DNA of 64,000 bases from Ctena decussata (GCA_963989385.1 OZ022506.1:3389415-3453414); one strand, 5' to 3'. Counted from the first letter of the stretch, positions 27,214 through 39,720 are shown. Numbers and translations are program-made. The notes: generated from the sequence alone by a model not told the origin.

Positions 27214-27398
27214 GGCCAAGAACCTGTCTGGGTGAGCCATTGGCGAGGATGGAACTATTCCTGGTGTTCCCCAATCTGTTACAGCGGTTCACTTTTTCAG
27301 AAGAAGATCCAAGTGTAAGCCATTCAATGGACGCCAGGCCTAATCAAATAACAAACTCACCATTGCCGTATAAGTTCAGGGCCACGAGACGCTACTGA
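27214..27398 (+). CDS. P450 terminal exon (haem-binding cysteine)
   Basis: Acceptor CTTACTGCAG. Together with the previous exon it completes [20 protein letters not shown], including the axial cysteine. It continues through [14 protein letters not shown] and a typical C-terminal tail to TGA at 27396-27398. Confidence 0.9.
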
Positions 27399-29081
27399 AT
27401 CGAGTTAATGTTTCATCAGTGTTGCAAGATGTCCTCAGTATTGCAAGAAATAATTGGGAAGAAAACAGCGCTCACACAGCTAGAAACAAATATGTACCAA
27501 CCTTGAGCTTACATCATGCTGACATTGTTTCAGCTGGCATCTGATAACGCGCTTTACATGAGATTTGTTTTAATCGTAAGCTGAATGGCTAATTCTCATA
27601 TCAGTATGCGCATCCCCGCAGTCTGACCAGAGTACTGAAATTAACATCAGCAGTCTTCGGACCCTGATGAATGATAGTGGCAAATAGCGATAACATTTCT
27701 GTACTCGTGCTTAGACAGCTTGCTTTTCATATAAGAACTTACATTGAGTCAGCCCAGCAGGCAAGATTCATGTCGCTATGACAAGTCAGTCATGGGTTTA
27801 GAATAATTTAGATAAAGATAAAGAAACAAAGTAAGGCAAAACATCTATCCTTGAGACGTAAATGCTTGACATCAGCAGGGAGAAGCGGACTCAGTGAAGA
27901 AGTTTGTTAAAGACGCTAACATATTTAATATACTTAAGGACAAAAGTTCTGCACGGATGTTAATTTAACATCCGTGCAGAACTTTTGTCCTTAAGTATAT
28001 ACATGTACATGTATATACTGACCTTTACTAAATTAAGTGCGAAATGTGTACTTTTTTCTAATTATCTTCTTTAGTGTCGCTAAGGGCCCAGTCTCACTGT
28101 CACGTTTTGAGGGCTAGGTTTTTCTGCGTTTCCCGCCCTACGTTTGTACCCCGTGTTGTAGGTACAGTATTTAGGTATTACTACGTGTCTAGTACGTTTC
28201 AAATGCGTTTAACTACGATTTACTTCGTATTATCCGGTTATCAAACGGCTTTGTGACACGCTTTCAGAAAGGATGAGAACAGTTTACTTGCCTACTACGA
28301 TTCCGCACGTTCTACTAGGGACTATTAGGTAGTGTCCAGTATAACTGCCTAGTTTTTAGACATTCAGCTTACAAATTTGAATAGAGCACTACTGTTTACC
28401 AAAACAATCATTTTAAAATATGATGTATATTGATACAATTCACATCATATTGAATGATTTTATTTTGTTGGTAAATGATTGTGCTCATACTTAATTCTTA
28501 CAAAAAACTGAATTCCGGAGATGGGCATACATGTACACCTATAAACATTAGCGAAATGTATACTTCGATGTGAGGGTCTGTTCAAAGGCATAAGAACTAA
28601 AATTTAAATGTTATTTCAGGTAACTTTCCCTGAAATAAATTACCCTAAAAATGTGACTATCTTTTAACAGGTTCAGTAACTATCCTACTAAATGGTCTAA
28701 AATTATTTTCCCTTCAAAAAGGCATGTGTCCAGTTTTCGTGTGTCTGTAACATCTGTGCAAATATACAGGTTGATTGCCTAAAACCTGTGGAAGGAGTTG
28801 ATTACACAAACTTGCCATCCTATATTAGCCAGATTCTGTAATATTCAAAGTTTCAAATAGCCGTAATTTTGTCGAAAGTGATTTTTCGGTTGCCTCATAT
28901 TGCATCGACTAGTCTAAGACCTGATTCTCTCACTGAGATCGTAAATGCACGTAGGTTTGAAAATTGAGACAGAAACAGATATTTATGGAAATCCTGCTCC
29001 TTCCTCTGCATCAACAGATGCTATTTGGGCATCTACGGAGACCTACGGATCAAGAAAAGCTTCAAATGTGACCAGCTTCAT
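27399..29081. other. Intergenic DNA downstream of the P450
   Basis: No gene is recognised. It contains the perfect palindrome at 27928-28000 and a short stretch near 28690-28870 resembling pearl units (GAAGGAGTTGATTACACAAA). A polyadenylation signal for the P450 was not clearly identified. Confidence 0.4.
27928..28000. repeat. Perfect 36-bp-arm palindrome, 1-base centre
   Basis: The left arm 27928-27963 (with GGACAAAAGTTCTGCACGGA) and right arm 27965-28000 are perfect inverses, with a single T between them. The right flank continues into a short TACATGTACATGTATA palindrome. Confidence 0.95.
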
Positions 29082-29213
29082 GAGCCGCGACAGGACAAAA
29101 TCCACGAAGTAGGTTTGCGGCCAGCGCAGACCCAGATCAGCCTGGGCATCCGCCAAGTCTGATCAGAGTCTTCTCTATTGGCAGACTGGGCGGTTTTGTT
29201 GTGTCACGGCTCA
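29082..29213. repeat. MITE family B copy, internally deleted
   Basis: It keeps both ends (GAGCCGCGACAGGACAAAAT and TTTGTTGTGTCACGGCTCA), but most of the second half is missing. Confidence 0.8.
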
Positions 29214-29799
29214 AATATAGTAGTTACTATGGCAGTACACTTTCGAGCATGCTGACAACCTGACCTGTTCTGGTTCCGCTTGTAAACGGAGATGTAAAAT
29301 AAATATACCACAGTGAATTCAGATAGGTCACAAATGTTCATGTGTCAAGGTAATACTGGCGAAGAGAATGTTCGGTGTCCTGCTGTGTGCATTGGATCGA
29401 CTGAAGTAACTCAACAAAATAGTCAGGTCACAGCAGACTATACATAAGTGGCATAAACATTCACATTTGCATTGGTCGAAACAGCAAACGCAAAGCAACG
29501 AAGAAACGAAAACTGGAATCATCGCCGTTCTGATTAGTTGAAACGAATTTTGCAAACAAACTAAATTTAAACGCAGTGAAATAAAAAGTAAAGACTTGTA
29601 TCAGTTTTCACATTTATATTACTTCACGTATCCCAAAGTAGAAAAAGAGCATCCCTGATACGATTAACGGCTCAATAAACCCTGTAAGTCGTACAAATTA
29701 TCTGAATATTTTGATGTCTCCAATTAATGTTGCGTAACTCCTCCTTATCTAAGCGATAAAAAAAGACGTTTGGATCGCGTCCCGACAAAGGTCTTATGG

Positions 29800-29945
29800 T
29801 GTGAGTGAACGAGAGAAAAATATCCAAACAACCCCCGCCCGCATTTACTGTAAGTACAGTAGGCCCTAACGCTACTTTTATCCAATTAAGTAGGACGCCC
29901 CGGCACTTGAAGTTGTATCCAGCACCATCGCCCGATCACCGTCCC
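29800..29945 (+). repeat. Dispersed repeat family C, partial
   Basis: Contains TACTGTAAGTACAGTAGG, TAGGACGCCCCGGCACTTGA and CGCCCGATC, the 3' part of the family. Confidence 0.65.
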
Positions 29946-30006
29946 CTTTTTCTCTGCGCAAAGGCTTCCTTATTCATCATTGAACCATCGCAGTAAAACA
30001 CATATA

Positions 30007-30241
30007 AGCCGTGACACGAGAAAACCAACAAACTGGTTGTGCACCCAGCGGAGATTCAGATCAGCCTGGACATCCGCCCAGTCTGATCAGACTCTTCGCT
30101 GTCCCCATGAAGCTAGATTAGACCCTTAGCTACCCTAAAAGCGCAAAGCGTAAACTCTGATCAGACTGGGAGGATGCCCAGGCTGATCTGAGTCCGCGCT
30201 GGGCGCACAATCACTTTGTTTGTTTCCTCGTGTCGCGGCTC
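30007..30241. repeat. MITE family B copy
   Basis: AGCCGTGACACGAGAAAACC ... TTTCCTCGTGTCGCGGCTCA with both inner halves. Confidence 0.9.
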
Positions 30242-30667
30242 AATTATAATCATCAGAAAATTATGAGGACTCAATCCGAAGCCAGAGCAAACGGAAATAG
30301 CTATTTGAACCATAGTTAGCGCGACCAAAGAATGTAATAAATTTTGAGAACAGCTGACCTCGCAGTTGGTTCTCCAGTCATGCTTGTTTAACGGGGCCAA
30401 AGTACGAAACCATATCAAGCTTAATACGCTAGTGTGTGTTGTATTGGCATGCACATGTACAGTTTTGCCGCTTTGATCAGGCTGACACCACCTCCGACGT
30501 TCACTGACACTGAAGTCGCCGGCCGCCACCCTGAGGTCGGATTGGAAAAGTAGCTGTATGTGGGAGTGGAACCCGCAACACCCTGTGTGAAAGGCGAACA
30601 CCCTATCAACTAGGCTGAGTGTTCCGCCTACAGACCGAGTTACATTTACATTTTTGCTCTTAGAAGG

Positions 30668-30890
30668 GGGTGGTCGGGTGGTGCGATGGTGCTACGAGTA
30701 GCTTCCAGTGCTGGGTCGTCCTACCGAGGGCAAGGGCCTACTGTGCTTGCAGTAGGTGCGGTTTGGGGTGTTTGGACATTTTTATCTCTCGTGTATCGCT
30801 TCTCTCTTCTTTCTCCTCCTCTCTGGGAGACGGTCCAATATAGACTGAAATACTGTCAAAGGGCCGTTAAACCCAAAACAATTAACCAAC
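30668..30890 (-). repeat. Dispersed repeat family C copy, inverted
   Basis: GGGTGGTGCGATGGTGCTAC, TGCTTGCAGTAGGTGCGG, then TCTGGGAGACGGTCCAATAT and GGCCGTTAAACCC. The whole unit is in reverse orientation. It lies about 130 bp from a second inverted copy. Confidence 0.75.
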
Positions 30891-31023
30891 CAATTGCTCT
30901 TAAAAAAACTCGCCAGCGGTGCCAAAAACTAAGTTGCTCTGAAAGTGTAGTTATACGAAACAGTATTTTGTACATGTAATATACAGATATACAGTCTTGA
31001 AAATAAGTGGAACTCTACCAATA

Positions 31024-31265
31024 GTGCAGGGTGGTCGTGGTCGGGCGATGGTGCTGGGTAACTTTCAATGCCGGGGCGTCCTACTGGTTTGGATGGTGGT
31101 AGGGCAAAGGCCTACTGTGCTTGCAGTAGGTGCGGGTGTGATTGTTTGGGCATTTTTCTCTCCGCTGCCCTATTTTTTTTTGTCTCCCTCTCTCCCTCTC
31201 TCTCTCTGGGAGACGGTTCGATTTAGACTGAAATACTGTCTCAAGGAGCCGTTAATCCCACAACC
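31024..31265 (-). repeat. Dispersed repeat family C copy, inverted
   Basis: GTGGTCGGGCGATGGTGCTG, CCGGGGCGTCCTACTGG, GCTTGCAGTAGGTGCGGGTG, a CTCT run, then GGGAGACGGTTCGATTTAGA and GAGCCGTTAATCCC. Confidence 0.75.
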
Positions 31266-31700
31266 ACCATCAACCAATGAACAGTGCGACAGGTGTGCAT
31301 TTCTGTATTTTACTTCATCAGTGTCGCTAAGCCGCAAAAGTCAGAAGCAAAAAAGGTGGTGGGCGATTGAAAACATTATTTTTAAACACTATTCATTCAA
31401 ATGAGGCTACTGCACTTGTGCTATTTTCACATGTATTGCGATCAAATATGTTGTGTAGTATGACATTATAAAAATCAAGTCTCAAAGTTATACAAGTTTG
31501 GTTTAAAAGTATTTATTCGAAATCAAATAATACAATGCTTACATGTATAAAGACAGGAGACATATGAATAGGCAAAGAAAAGCATGCATGCACACTATAT
31601 TCAAGTTTAAAAAAGAAGAAGAAAAAAAATCATTAAATTCCATGGAATAGAAGCAAGTTATATTTATTAATCCCTTGCCAATTATGATATCGACAGAAAT

Positions 31701-31934
31701 GAGCCGCTACACAAGAAAACCAACAAAGTGGTTGTGCGCCCAATACAGACTCTGATCAGCCTGGGTATCAACCCAGTCTGATCAGTCTTCGTTGTCCGCA
31801 TGGAAGTAGCTTAGACCCTTAGCTACCCTTTAAGCGCTCAGCGAAGAATCTGATCAAACTGGGCGGATGCCCAGTCTGATCTGAATCTGCGCTGGGCGCA
31901 CAACCACTCTGTTGGTTTTCTCGTGTCGCGGCTC
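31701..31934. repeat. MITE family B copy
   Basis: GAGCCGCTACACAAGAAAAC ... TTTTCTCGTGTCGCGGCTCA with both inner halves; near full length. Confidence 0.9.
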
Positions 31935-32375
31935 ATTAATTTTCTAACAGCCTTATGTTTCCTTTGACGATTCATAATTGTGATAAATCAATCTTACAAA
32001 TTAGGAAAAACTATCTGTCTGAGGACCTACGAAATAAATGTCAATCACCAAAAGAGCATCCTTTTTTATAGGAAACAAATTGGTTTCGAAATTTAAGAAC
32101 TTATTTTTTAGAGTTTAGTTTATTGCAAATAAGACCAGTAACGTGCAATATTGCATAAGATGCTTACTCTGCAATTGCAATCACATTTCGCTATTTTAAA
32201 ATCTGATTTCTATTTACCTTGGCGAACAATGATATTAAGAACCCAAACAGTCAAACACAATCTAAGTAAGTTAACCGTCATCTTGGCCATCGTAAAGTGT
32301 ATGATAAATTACAACCGAGTTTTTCTGATGATTATCTTCTCTTCTTGAAAACCACCGCAACGATTACATTTTGTC

Positions 32376-32508
32376 CAGTGCTCCAGATAAGAATGGGTAA
32401 CAGGGATAAATTGGGGATAATATGTTGCGACCCCCAATTAGAAAAGCCTAAAATTTAAACATGCTATGACCCCTTTTAAGAACTGACTCGCCGAGGTCGT
32501 CTAATGGG

Positions 32509-32539
<31 letters not shown>

Positions 32540-32627
32540 GGGGGGGTCGCAACATATGTTTTCATTCAGAAATATGAAAAAAATATCTCTGAATTATCCC
32601 TGTTACCCATTCTTCTCTGGAGCACTG
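32376..32627. mobile_element. hAT-like MITE with long inverted ends and a G run
   Basis: Inverted ends CAGTGCTCCAGATAAGAATG and CATTCTTCTCTGGAGCACTG extend for about 34 bp. A second inverse block (AATATGTTGCGACCCCC with GGGTCGCAACATATG) surrounds a run of more than 20 G. TTTGTC is repeated at both flanks. There is no coding capacity. Confidence 0.7.
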
Positions 32628-32867
32628 TTTGTCATTGCGGAAACTAAAACAATAAACAGTAATACAGTAATAAAATTCTGAAACTAATGTTGTCTTGTTC
32701 CTTAGTTTGTAAAATATTTCTATGCGTTATGACTAGCAGGAATTTAGCATAGAACTTCTTTTCAGTTATTCCTGCTGTTCCAAGTAATGTAATCGGAGGG
32801 ACTAACCCATAAGGACATGAAGAAAGAATATGACCTAGCTCTCTATTACTATTTGGTTGCTTTGGTT

Positions 32868-33070
32868 TTAACAGCTTTTGAGACAGTATTTTAGTCTGTA
32901 TCGAGCCGTCTCAAAAAGGAGAAAGAAAAGAGAAATCATAGGAGAGAAAAATGTCCATGCAACCCCAACCCGCACCCACTGCAAGCACAGTAGGTCCTTG
33001 CCCTACTATTACCCAAATTGCTTGTACGCCCTTGCACTGAAAGTTAACCAGCACCATCGCCCGACCCGAC
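32868..33070 (+). repeat. Dispersed repeat family C copy
   Basis: TTTTAACAGCTTTTGAGACA, GTATCGAGCCGTCTC, CTGCAAGCACAGTAGGTCCT and CATCGCCCGACCCGA in the family order. Confidence 0.75.
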
Positions 33071-33654
33071 CTCTGCGTTACTAAATAGATTTTTATGATG
33101 ATAGTTACACTAAACAACAAGTAAAATAATGTAATTAATAAATCGGAGTGGCTTGTGACAGGAAAAAAGAACATTATCTAAAGCGTTCAGTTGCATGTTG
33201 GTTTATATAGGAATGAAATTATGGCAAATGATGTTGTCAACGACAAACTCATATTACAAGACCATCTGCCTAATGCCTATAAATCTTTTGTTTCACAATT
33301 CAACAATTATCTTTAGACTTCAAAAAAAAATCATTTGTCATACTGATGAAAGGTTTTTTGTTTGAATAAATAAAATATTATATGTATAAAGGGTATTTTG
33401 TGTGCCTAATCTATTTATGTTTGATTAAGGCTAGTCTTGTGAACATCTGGGAAAGTAATGTTAATTATACCATCCGTTCATGTTGCTGTTTACTTGCGCT
33501 GTTGCTTCGTTTTACTATTTCTCGTTTTAATTTCGTGAGTGCGCTGAGAAATTTGTATCAGTTCTGACCGTTTCCCCTGTTCACTAAAGGTAGTGAAAAA
33601 TGGAAATCGATAGGAACTGAAACAGATTGTTCTGACTGTTTTCCCTTTTCACTA

Positions 33655-33735
33655 TATGGAGGTAGCTTAAACCCGTAGCTACTCGTTAAGCGCAAAGCGA
33701 AGACTCTGATCAGACTGGGCGGATGCCCAAGTAGG
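33655..33735. repeat. MITE family B fragment
   Basis: Only the central segment is left (GGAGGTAGCTTAAACC, GCGAAGACTCTGATCAGACT, GGGCGGATGCCCA). Confidence 0.7.
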
Positions 33736-33956
33736 CCGGCAACCCGACCGTAGGTAATCAGACAAGCAGAACCTCCGGCCGGATTCACAGCATTCGCTTT
33801 TTCCTGATTTTACGGTAGTGCTCGTTAGCAACCGTCCATATCGTGCAACAGACGCTCGTCTGATAAATATCTGAGTAACCTTTCACTCAAAATATGATTT
33901 TTCTACAAATTTGTCACAACATCGACGAACCTGCACTTATCTAAGGCCTTTTTCTG

Positions 33957-36700
33957 CTCCCCGAAGGGTGAGCATATAGTTGCCGCTTTGTCCGTCCGTC
34001 TGTCCGTCCGTCCGTCACACTTTTGTCCGGAGTATATCTCTGAAAGTATAAGAGGGAACTAAATGAAACTTCACACATTGATAGAGGACAACAAAGCGAA
34101 GTGCAGTGCACAAGAACCATAACCCTATCACAAGTATTTACGAAGTTAGCTCCCTTTCCAGTTTTTTTCAATATTTTGCTTGTCCGGAGCATATCTCTGA
34201 AAGTATAAGGGGGAACTAAATGAAACTTCACACATTGATAGAAGACAATAAGAGGAAGTGCAATGCACAAGAACCATAACCCTGTCACAAGTTTTTACGA
34301 AGTTAGCTCCCTTTCCAGTTTTTTTTTTTTCAATATTTTGCTTGTCCGGAGCATATCTCTGAAAGTATAAGGGGGAACTAAACGAAACTTTACACATTGA
34401 TAGAAGACAATAAGGGAAAGTGCAGTGCACAAGAACCATAACCCTATCAACAGTATTTATGAAGTTAGCTCCCTTCCCAGTTTTTTCAATATTTTGCTTG
34501 TCCGGAGCATATCTCTGAAAGTGTAAAGGGAAACTAAATGAAACTTCACACATTAATAGAGGACAATTAGAGGAAGTGTAGTGCACAAGAACCGTAAGTC
34601 TATCACAAGAATTTACGAAGTTAACTCCCTTTCCAGTTTTTATACCCCGCCACACTTTAGTGGCGGGGTATTATGTTATACCTTTCGGTGTCTGTCCGTC
34701 CGTCCGTCCGTCCGTCCGTCCGTCCGTCCGTCCTCACCATTTCCGATCGATAACTTGAGTATTTATTCACGGAATTTTTTCAAATTTTGCATACATATTG
34801 TTATCGGCGATGAGTGGTATGGGATTGTTAATGGGCAAAATCCGTCCATTTTTAACGGAGTTACTGCCCTTTTTCGTATTGGAAAAATGGTTTCTGGCCT
34901 GTTATTCCTTTACTGTTCATGATATCTGAATGAAACTTCACAGATATGTTGCACATCAAAGGTTACATATTGTGACTAAGGACCGTCACTCTGACCTTCC
35001 CAGTTTGTGAGTTATCCCCCCTTGATAGGTCTGAAAAAAGGTTTTTGACCTATTGTTCCTTTACTATATGGAATATCTGAATATAACTTCACAGATATGT
35101 TTCACATCAAAGGTAACATATTGTGACTAAGAACCGTCACTCTTACCTTTCCCGTTTGTGAGTTATCCGCCCTTGATTGAATTAAAAAATGTTTTTTACC
35201 CGTAGTTCCTTTACTATGTGGAATATTTAAATGAAACTTTACAGATATGTTTCACATCAAAGGTTACATACTGTGACAAAGAACCATCACTCTTACCTTT
35301 CCAGTTCATGAGCTATCTGCCCTTGATAGGTCTGAAAAATGGTTTTTGACCTGTAGTTCCCTTTCTATATGGAATATCTGAATAAAACTTCACAGATATG
35401 TTTCACATCAAAGGCTTCATATAGTGACTAGGAACTGTTACTCTGATCTTTCCGGTTTGTGAGTTATCCGCCCTTGATTGATCTGAAAAACGTTTTTTTA
35501 TCTGTAGTTCCTTTACTATATGGAATATCTGAACGAAACTTCATAGGTATGTTTCACATCAAAGGTTACATATTGTGACAAAGAACCATCACTCTTACCT
35601 TTCCAGTTAATGAGTATTCCCCCTTGATAGATCTGAAAAATGTTTTTTGACTTGTAGTTCCTATACTATATGGAATATCTGAATGAAACTTCACTGATAT
35701 GTTTAACACCATCGAATAGGAAACAGAGTCTCTCAGCTCAAAGAAATGCTTTACAGCCTGATCTAAATCTACACTGGTCAGAATGCTCCACGTTGTTGGG
35801 TGGTTTATATTAATATTTATTTACAGTAAGGACATCATATCTCTGTCTATCTCAGTTCTGTGGCTCTTTAGCTATTATATATCTCAAAAAATAAGTTAGG
35901 ATGCACAGCAGTGGCGGGGTATCATGCAGTGCCTGCGGTGCTTTTATTTTCAATATTTTGCTTGTCCGGTGCATATCTCCAAACGTAATGAAGGGAACTA
36001 AATGAAACTTCATACATTGAAAGAGGGCAATAAGAGGGAGTGTACAGCACAGGAACCATAACCCTGTCTTAAGTTTTTACAAAGTTAGGTCCCTTCCTAT
36101 TTTTTCAGTATTTTGCATGTCCAGAGCATATCTCTGAAAGTATATAAGGGAACTTAACGAAACTTCACACACTAATAGAGGGCAATAAATGAAAGTGCAG
36201 AACACAAGAATGATAACCCTGTCATAAGTAATTACAGAGTTAGCTCCCTTCTTATTTTTATGCTTTATTTTGCTTGTATGGAGCATATTTTAGGAAGTAT
36301 TGAAGGAAACTAAATGAAATTTCACACATTGATAGAGGGTAATGAAAGGAAGTGCAGAGCTTAAGAACTATAACCCTATCTTTTGTAATTACAGAGTTAG
36401 CTCCCTTCCTATTTTTTTCAGTTATTTAGCATGTCTGGAGTATATCTCTGTACATATTTAAGAGAACATGAATGAAACTTCAAATATTGATAATAGAGGG
36501 CAATGACAAGAAGTGCAGAGCAGAAGAACCATAACTGTATCCCGGTCAGTTGTATTCATATCTAGAGCATTGCTTTCAAAGTATTTAAGAGAATTATTTT
36601 TTTTTCATTTTAAATTGTATTTGATTTACACAGAATATCACACCTTCACCAGGATACCCATTCTCCTATTCCAAGCCTTCGGGGAGCATCCATCGGTTTC
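33957..36700. repeat. Pearl-like array with ~165-bp units, split by a second array
   Basis: It starts near CTCCCCGAAGGGTGAGCATA with a GTCC microsatellite. Units carry TTGTCCGGAGCATATCTCTG, GGAACTAAATGAAACTTCAC, AAGAACCATAACCCT and AAGTTAGCTCCCTT. Four units lie before 34636 and three to four after 35947. The right end is near GCCTTCGGGGAGCATCCATC, inverse to the start. The nested element at 34637-35946 interrupts one unit. Confidence 0.75.
34637..35946. repeat. Second pearl-like element nested inside the first
   Basis: It begins with the stem ATACCCCGCCAC/GTGGCGGGGTAT and a CCGT microsatellite (about 34691-34735). Tandem ~150-bp units follow, with TAGTTCCTTTACTATATGGA, ATATGTTTCACATCAAAGG and TGTGAGTTATCCGCCCTTGA. 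It ends GTGGCGGGGTATCATGCAG and GTGCTTTTA. The outer array's unit continues on both sides of it. Confidence 0.75.
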
Positions 36701-37528
36701 ACCGATTTTCTTGTTTCCCTTTGTTTGTAAGAAAAACTGTCGTCGAAGTAAACAAATCGCATTGCGCACGACGAAATTTGCTGTCGGTGTGGTATTAAAA
36801 TTACTACCCATTGAATTATCTGCCTTTCAGCATAAAACCTGTAACTATGATTCCGTACCAGCGCTTGAACCACTGTGGCTTTAACGGACAACATTTTATT
36901 TTCGTCGCGGTTTGTTGAAGTAATGAAAATAGAAATTTATGCTGTCTGTATGGAAAACAAAGGATGATGGTACAACTTATTTCCATAATGGGTCCCTTGA
37001 TTCTTTAAATGGCTGGGCCTATGGGGACACACAGAAAATGGCTGCTCCAAGTCAAGTGCTCATTTATAACAGGGTCAATTCAACAAGGGAATTCAAACTG
37101 GTGCGACCCCTTCATAGAGTGACAATTCTCTACAGTTCTCGTTTATACTGATACAAACTTTTTTGTCAGCAGCCCAGAGGCTGGGTGACAACTGAATGTC
37201 GGCAGTCTTTGAGGATGGTGATAACCAGCTAATAATGGTACCTCTTTCCGATTATACTTATATGATAAAAGAAACAATACAAAAACGAACTATACTGGAC
37301 TGATTGTGTTCTTATGATCAAACTTAATGCGTCTCGTTAACAGAACCATTTTAAATTTATCTAGTTTCACACATTATATCTAAATATATATATTGTACCA
37401 TAAAAATAGTTTCGTGAAACATTAATGCAAATAATAAAATTTTCTAAAAGATGGTTGTCCCCATTCTGTGAGGCTGCATGTTGATTACTGGTTGTCAGAT
37501 GTTTTACCTTATGTATGTTATTATTATT

Positions 37529-37715
37529 TTGGTTCGGTTTGGGTTGCTGAGTGACCACCTTTTGGGAACAAGCTGCTCACTCGGTTGGCCATATGTTCTC
37601 TGTATCTTGATTATTTGTAATCTTAGTTGTTTCCAACTATGGTTTGAGGGCTGGATTTGGATTTTGATTGTTTCAGTTCCTGGTCTTTGCATACTTTTTA
37701 CTTTTACATCACCAT
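37529..37715 (+). repeat. Dispersed repeat family F copy
   Basis: It contains GGTTGCTGAGTGACCACCTT, AGCTGCTCACTCGGTTGG and GTTTGAGGGCTGGATTTGG. A nearly identical inverted copy is at about 53126-53305. A partial one is at 47343-47410, and a more distant relative at 44800-44960. Confidence 0.75.
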
Positions 37716-38756
37716 GAAATGCCCTTTTACACTAGAGGCCTATTCTCCATAATTCATTTTGGATATCTAATACTTTATTTTGTGATAATACATAAAAACA
37801 GTGAATATTCCACATTTTTGTTTGATATTCAAGATGAAATAATACGTCCCTTTTATTAATATTATTATTGATATTTCCTTAAAGGTCGTATAAAATTTAG
37901 GATCTGTTCCTTGTGGTCCAACTTGGACCGCGTCCGTCCAAGTAATGTTTAGACCATCCAAGAACTTTGACAAACATGCATTAATCCAGGAACTTGGCCC
38001 AATTTGGACAAAGTTCTATGAACGTGTAACCGGGGCTTAACTGCATAAAGTCCATGCTTACAAAATGAAATGGGAAAATAAATTTAAAAAATAGTATCTG
38101 CCAAAGTTTAAATTGTATCACAATTGTCAGCTTTATTGATACCAAAAAAGAAAGAGAAAAAATCTTACGTTTCTTTTTCTTTTTTTTTATTATCTGTTCA
38201 GTATATTAATTTAAAAGGATACGTGAAAAAATGGGCTATACGTACTTGCACAATGGATTACAAAATACGCCGTATGATGAATTTTTCAGGTGAAGCAGGA
38301 AGACTTGTTGAAGTACAAGTCATACATTTAATGCAGAATACACTGTAAGATTTTATTGTAAAATAACTTGCAACCACATGCCAGTTCATTTTCCATTATT
38401 TTTTACGGGAGCCCGTAAATACTTGCTCACTGTAAAAACTAGATAATACGGTAGAATATATGGCAACCAGCTGCCAAGTCCTCTTCCCGTTATTTTTACG
38501 GGCGCTCGTAAACATTAGCAGAGTAGGGTAGAATAAGAAAGGTATTGTTTTGATACAGCCCGTCAACACTATATAGTTATTTTCGAGTGCGGTCAGTTAA
38601 CATAACTCTACCATATCGTGATTTATAAAAAGGTTCTACAGACAGACGCAGGCACTAATTGATGGGCATTATTTATACGTCCTATTGGCAAATAACTGAA
38701 AACATTTTTTATTGGATACGAAGTGGCCAAGTGGGCAACATTATTTGAGCCGCGGC

Positions 38757-38970
38757 ACGAGAAAATCAACAAAGTGGTTGTGCGCCCAGCGCAGACTCAG
38801 ATCAGGCTGGCCATCCGCTGTCCGCATGGAGGTAGGTCTGCCCCTTAGCTACCCTTTAAGCGCTTAGCGAGGACTCTGATCAGACTGGGCAGATGTCCAT
38901 GCTGATCTGAGTCTGCGCTGGGCGCATAACCACTTCAAGTTGTTGGTTTTGTCGTGCGTGCCGCGGCTCA
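38757..38970. repeat. MITE family B copy
   Basis: GAGCCGCGGCACGAGAAAAT ... GTGCCGCGGCTCA; the first inner half is shortened. Confidence 0.85.
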
Positions 38971-39630
38971 TTTTTTTTTTTCGTCGTAACTGTTTTGAAG
39001 ACTTTAGTTTGAAAGCAAATAATTAATTGGAACATGTAGGAGAAATGTGAGGAATGTGGGATGCTGGTGGGGATGGACGTGAGTGTGTGTGGGGAGGTGG
39101 GTGGGGGGGGGGGGGGGGGCGATGCTGCTCCACAACCTGAGATATTTTTTTTAAATGACTGATGGAAGAATTCTGATCCCGTCCCCATTATGCCTAACAA
39201 AATATATGACCTCGCCCTGCCCCCCTTCCTTATTTGTTTTCACCCCTTACCCCACGCCACGCCACACCCCCCGTACATCACCAAAATAAAATCGACCCCC
39301 CCCCCCCCCCGCGCATGTATCCGGCCCCTTGACCTGTAAATGACGGTCCCTAAACGGCAAATGTGCACTGAAATTTTGCAATCTGACAAAATTCAATACG
39401 CACCTGCATATTTGCGTAAATGCAGGCAGAGTGCTATTAGAGCTCCACATGAAACCTAAAATTTGACATGACTCGCAGTGGCCACATGGAATGAAATTGA
39501 AGGTAGTAAAATCTACGGGTTACACCGCCCGCTAGTGTCAAGTGATTGTCAAGCGTTAAATGTCTCCCTCCGACGCTTCGCTGTAGAAACCGTATAGGGT
39601 TGATGCATTTGAAGATCGATAGGGAAGATA

Positions 39631-39720
39631 ATCACAGTGTCGGAGCGGAAATGTACAGTGTTTGAGATTGTATCGTCTCCTGTGATTCTGTACAGTGAGA
39701 ATCCGACACTTGGTGTAAAG
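39631..39720. repeat. Long-range inverted repeat, left arm
   Basis: 90 bp (ATCACAGTGTCGGAGCGGAA ... CCGACACTTGGTGTAAAG), inverse of 43112-43201 with one mismatch seen. Confidence 0.9.

Larger units (their letters stand above)
489..27398 (+). pseudogene. Cytochrome P450, CYP2-clan-like; seven exons, 5' end missing, in-frame stop
   Basis: Haem monooxygenase, normally anchored in the endoplasmic reticulum. Exons at 489-717, 1552-1678, 3807-3981, 4266-4402, 5033-5126, 24681-24887 and 27214-27398 join with GT-AG introns and consistent phases. In order they give the C-helix-side region (KWKTMPRFTLQALRDCG), the F-G region, the I-helix (AGSETTSTT), the K-helix ExxR (EIQR), the meander (FNPSRF) and the haem-ligand loop, where FSAG is joined across an intron to PRTCLGE with the cysteine ligand. 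The stop TGA is at 27396-27398. The exon(s) for the membrane anchor and the N-terminal fold are not visible, so they lie upstream of the window. An in-frame TAA at 4358-4360 cuts the protein just after the I-helix, so this copy is a pseudogene, a null allele or an error. The intron between 5127 and 24680 contains a complete Polinton. The subfamily and substrate cannot be told from sequence alone. Confidence 0.85.

Noticed and set aside
32390..32412. Homing endonuclease (I-SceI-like) site, GGGTAACAGGGATAA
   Set aside because: It only partly resembles the site and is explained as part of the inverted ends of a MITE.
33947..36545. CRISPR-like or satellite array
   Set aside because: Units are about 165 bp, diverged and without unique spacers. 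It is an eukaryotic tandem repeat element.
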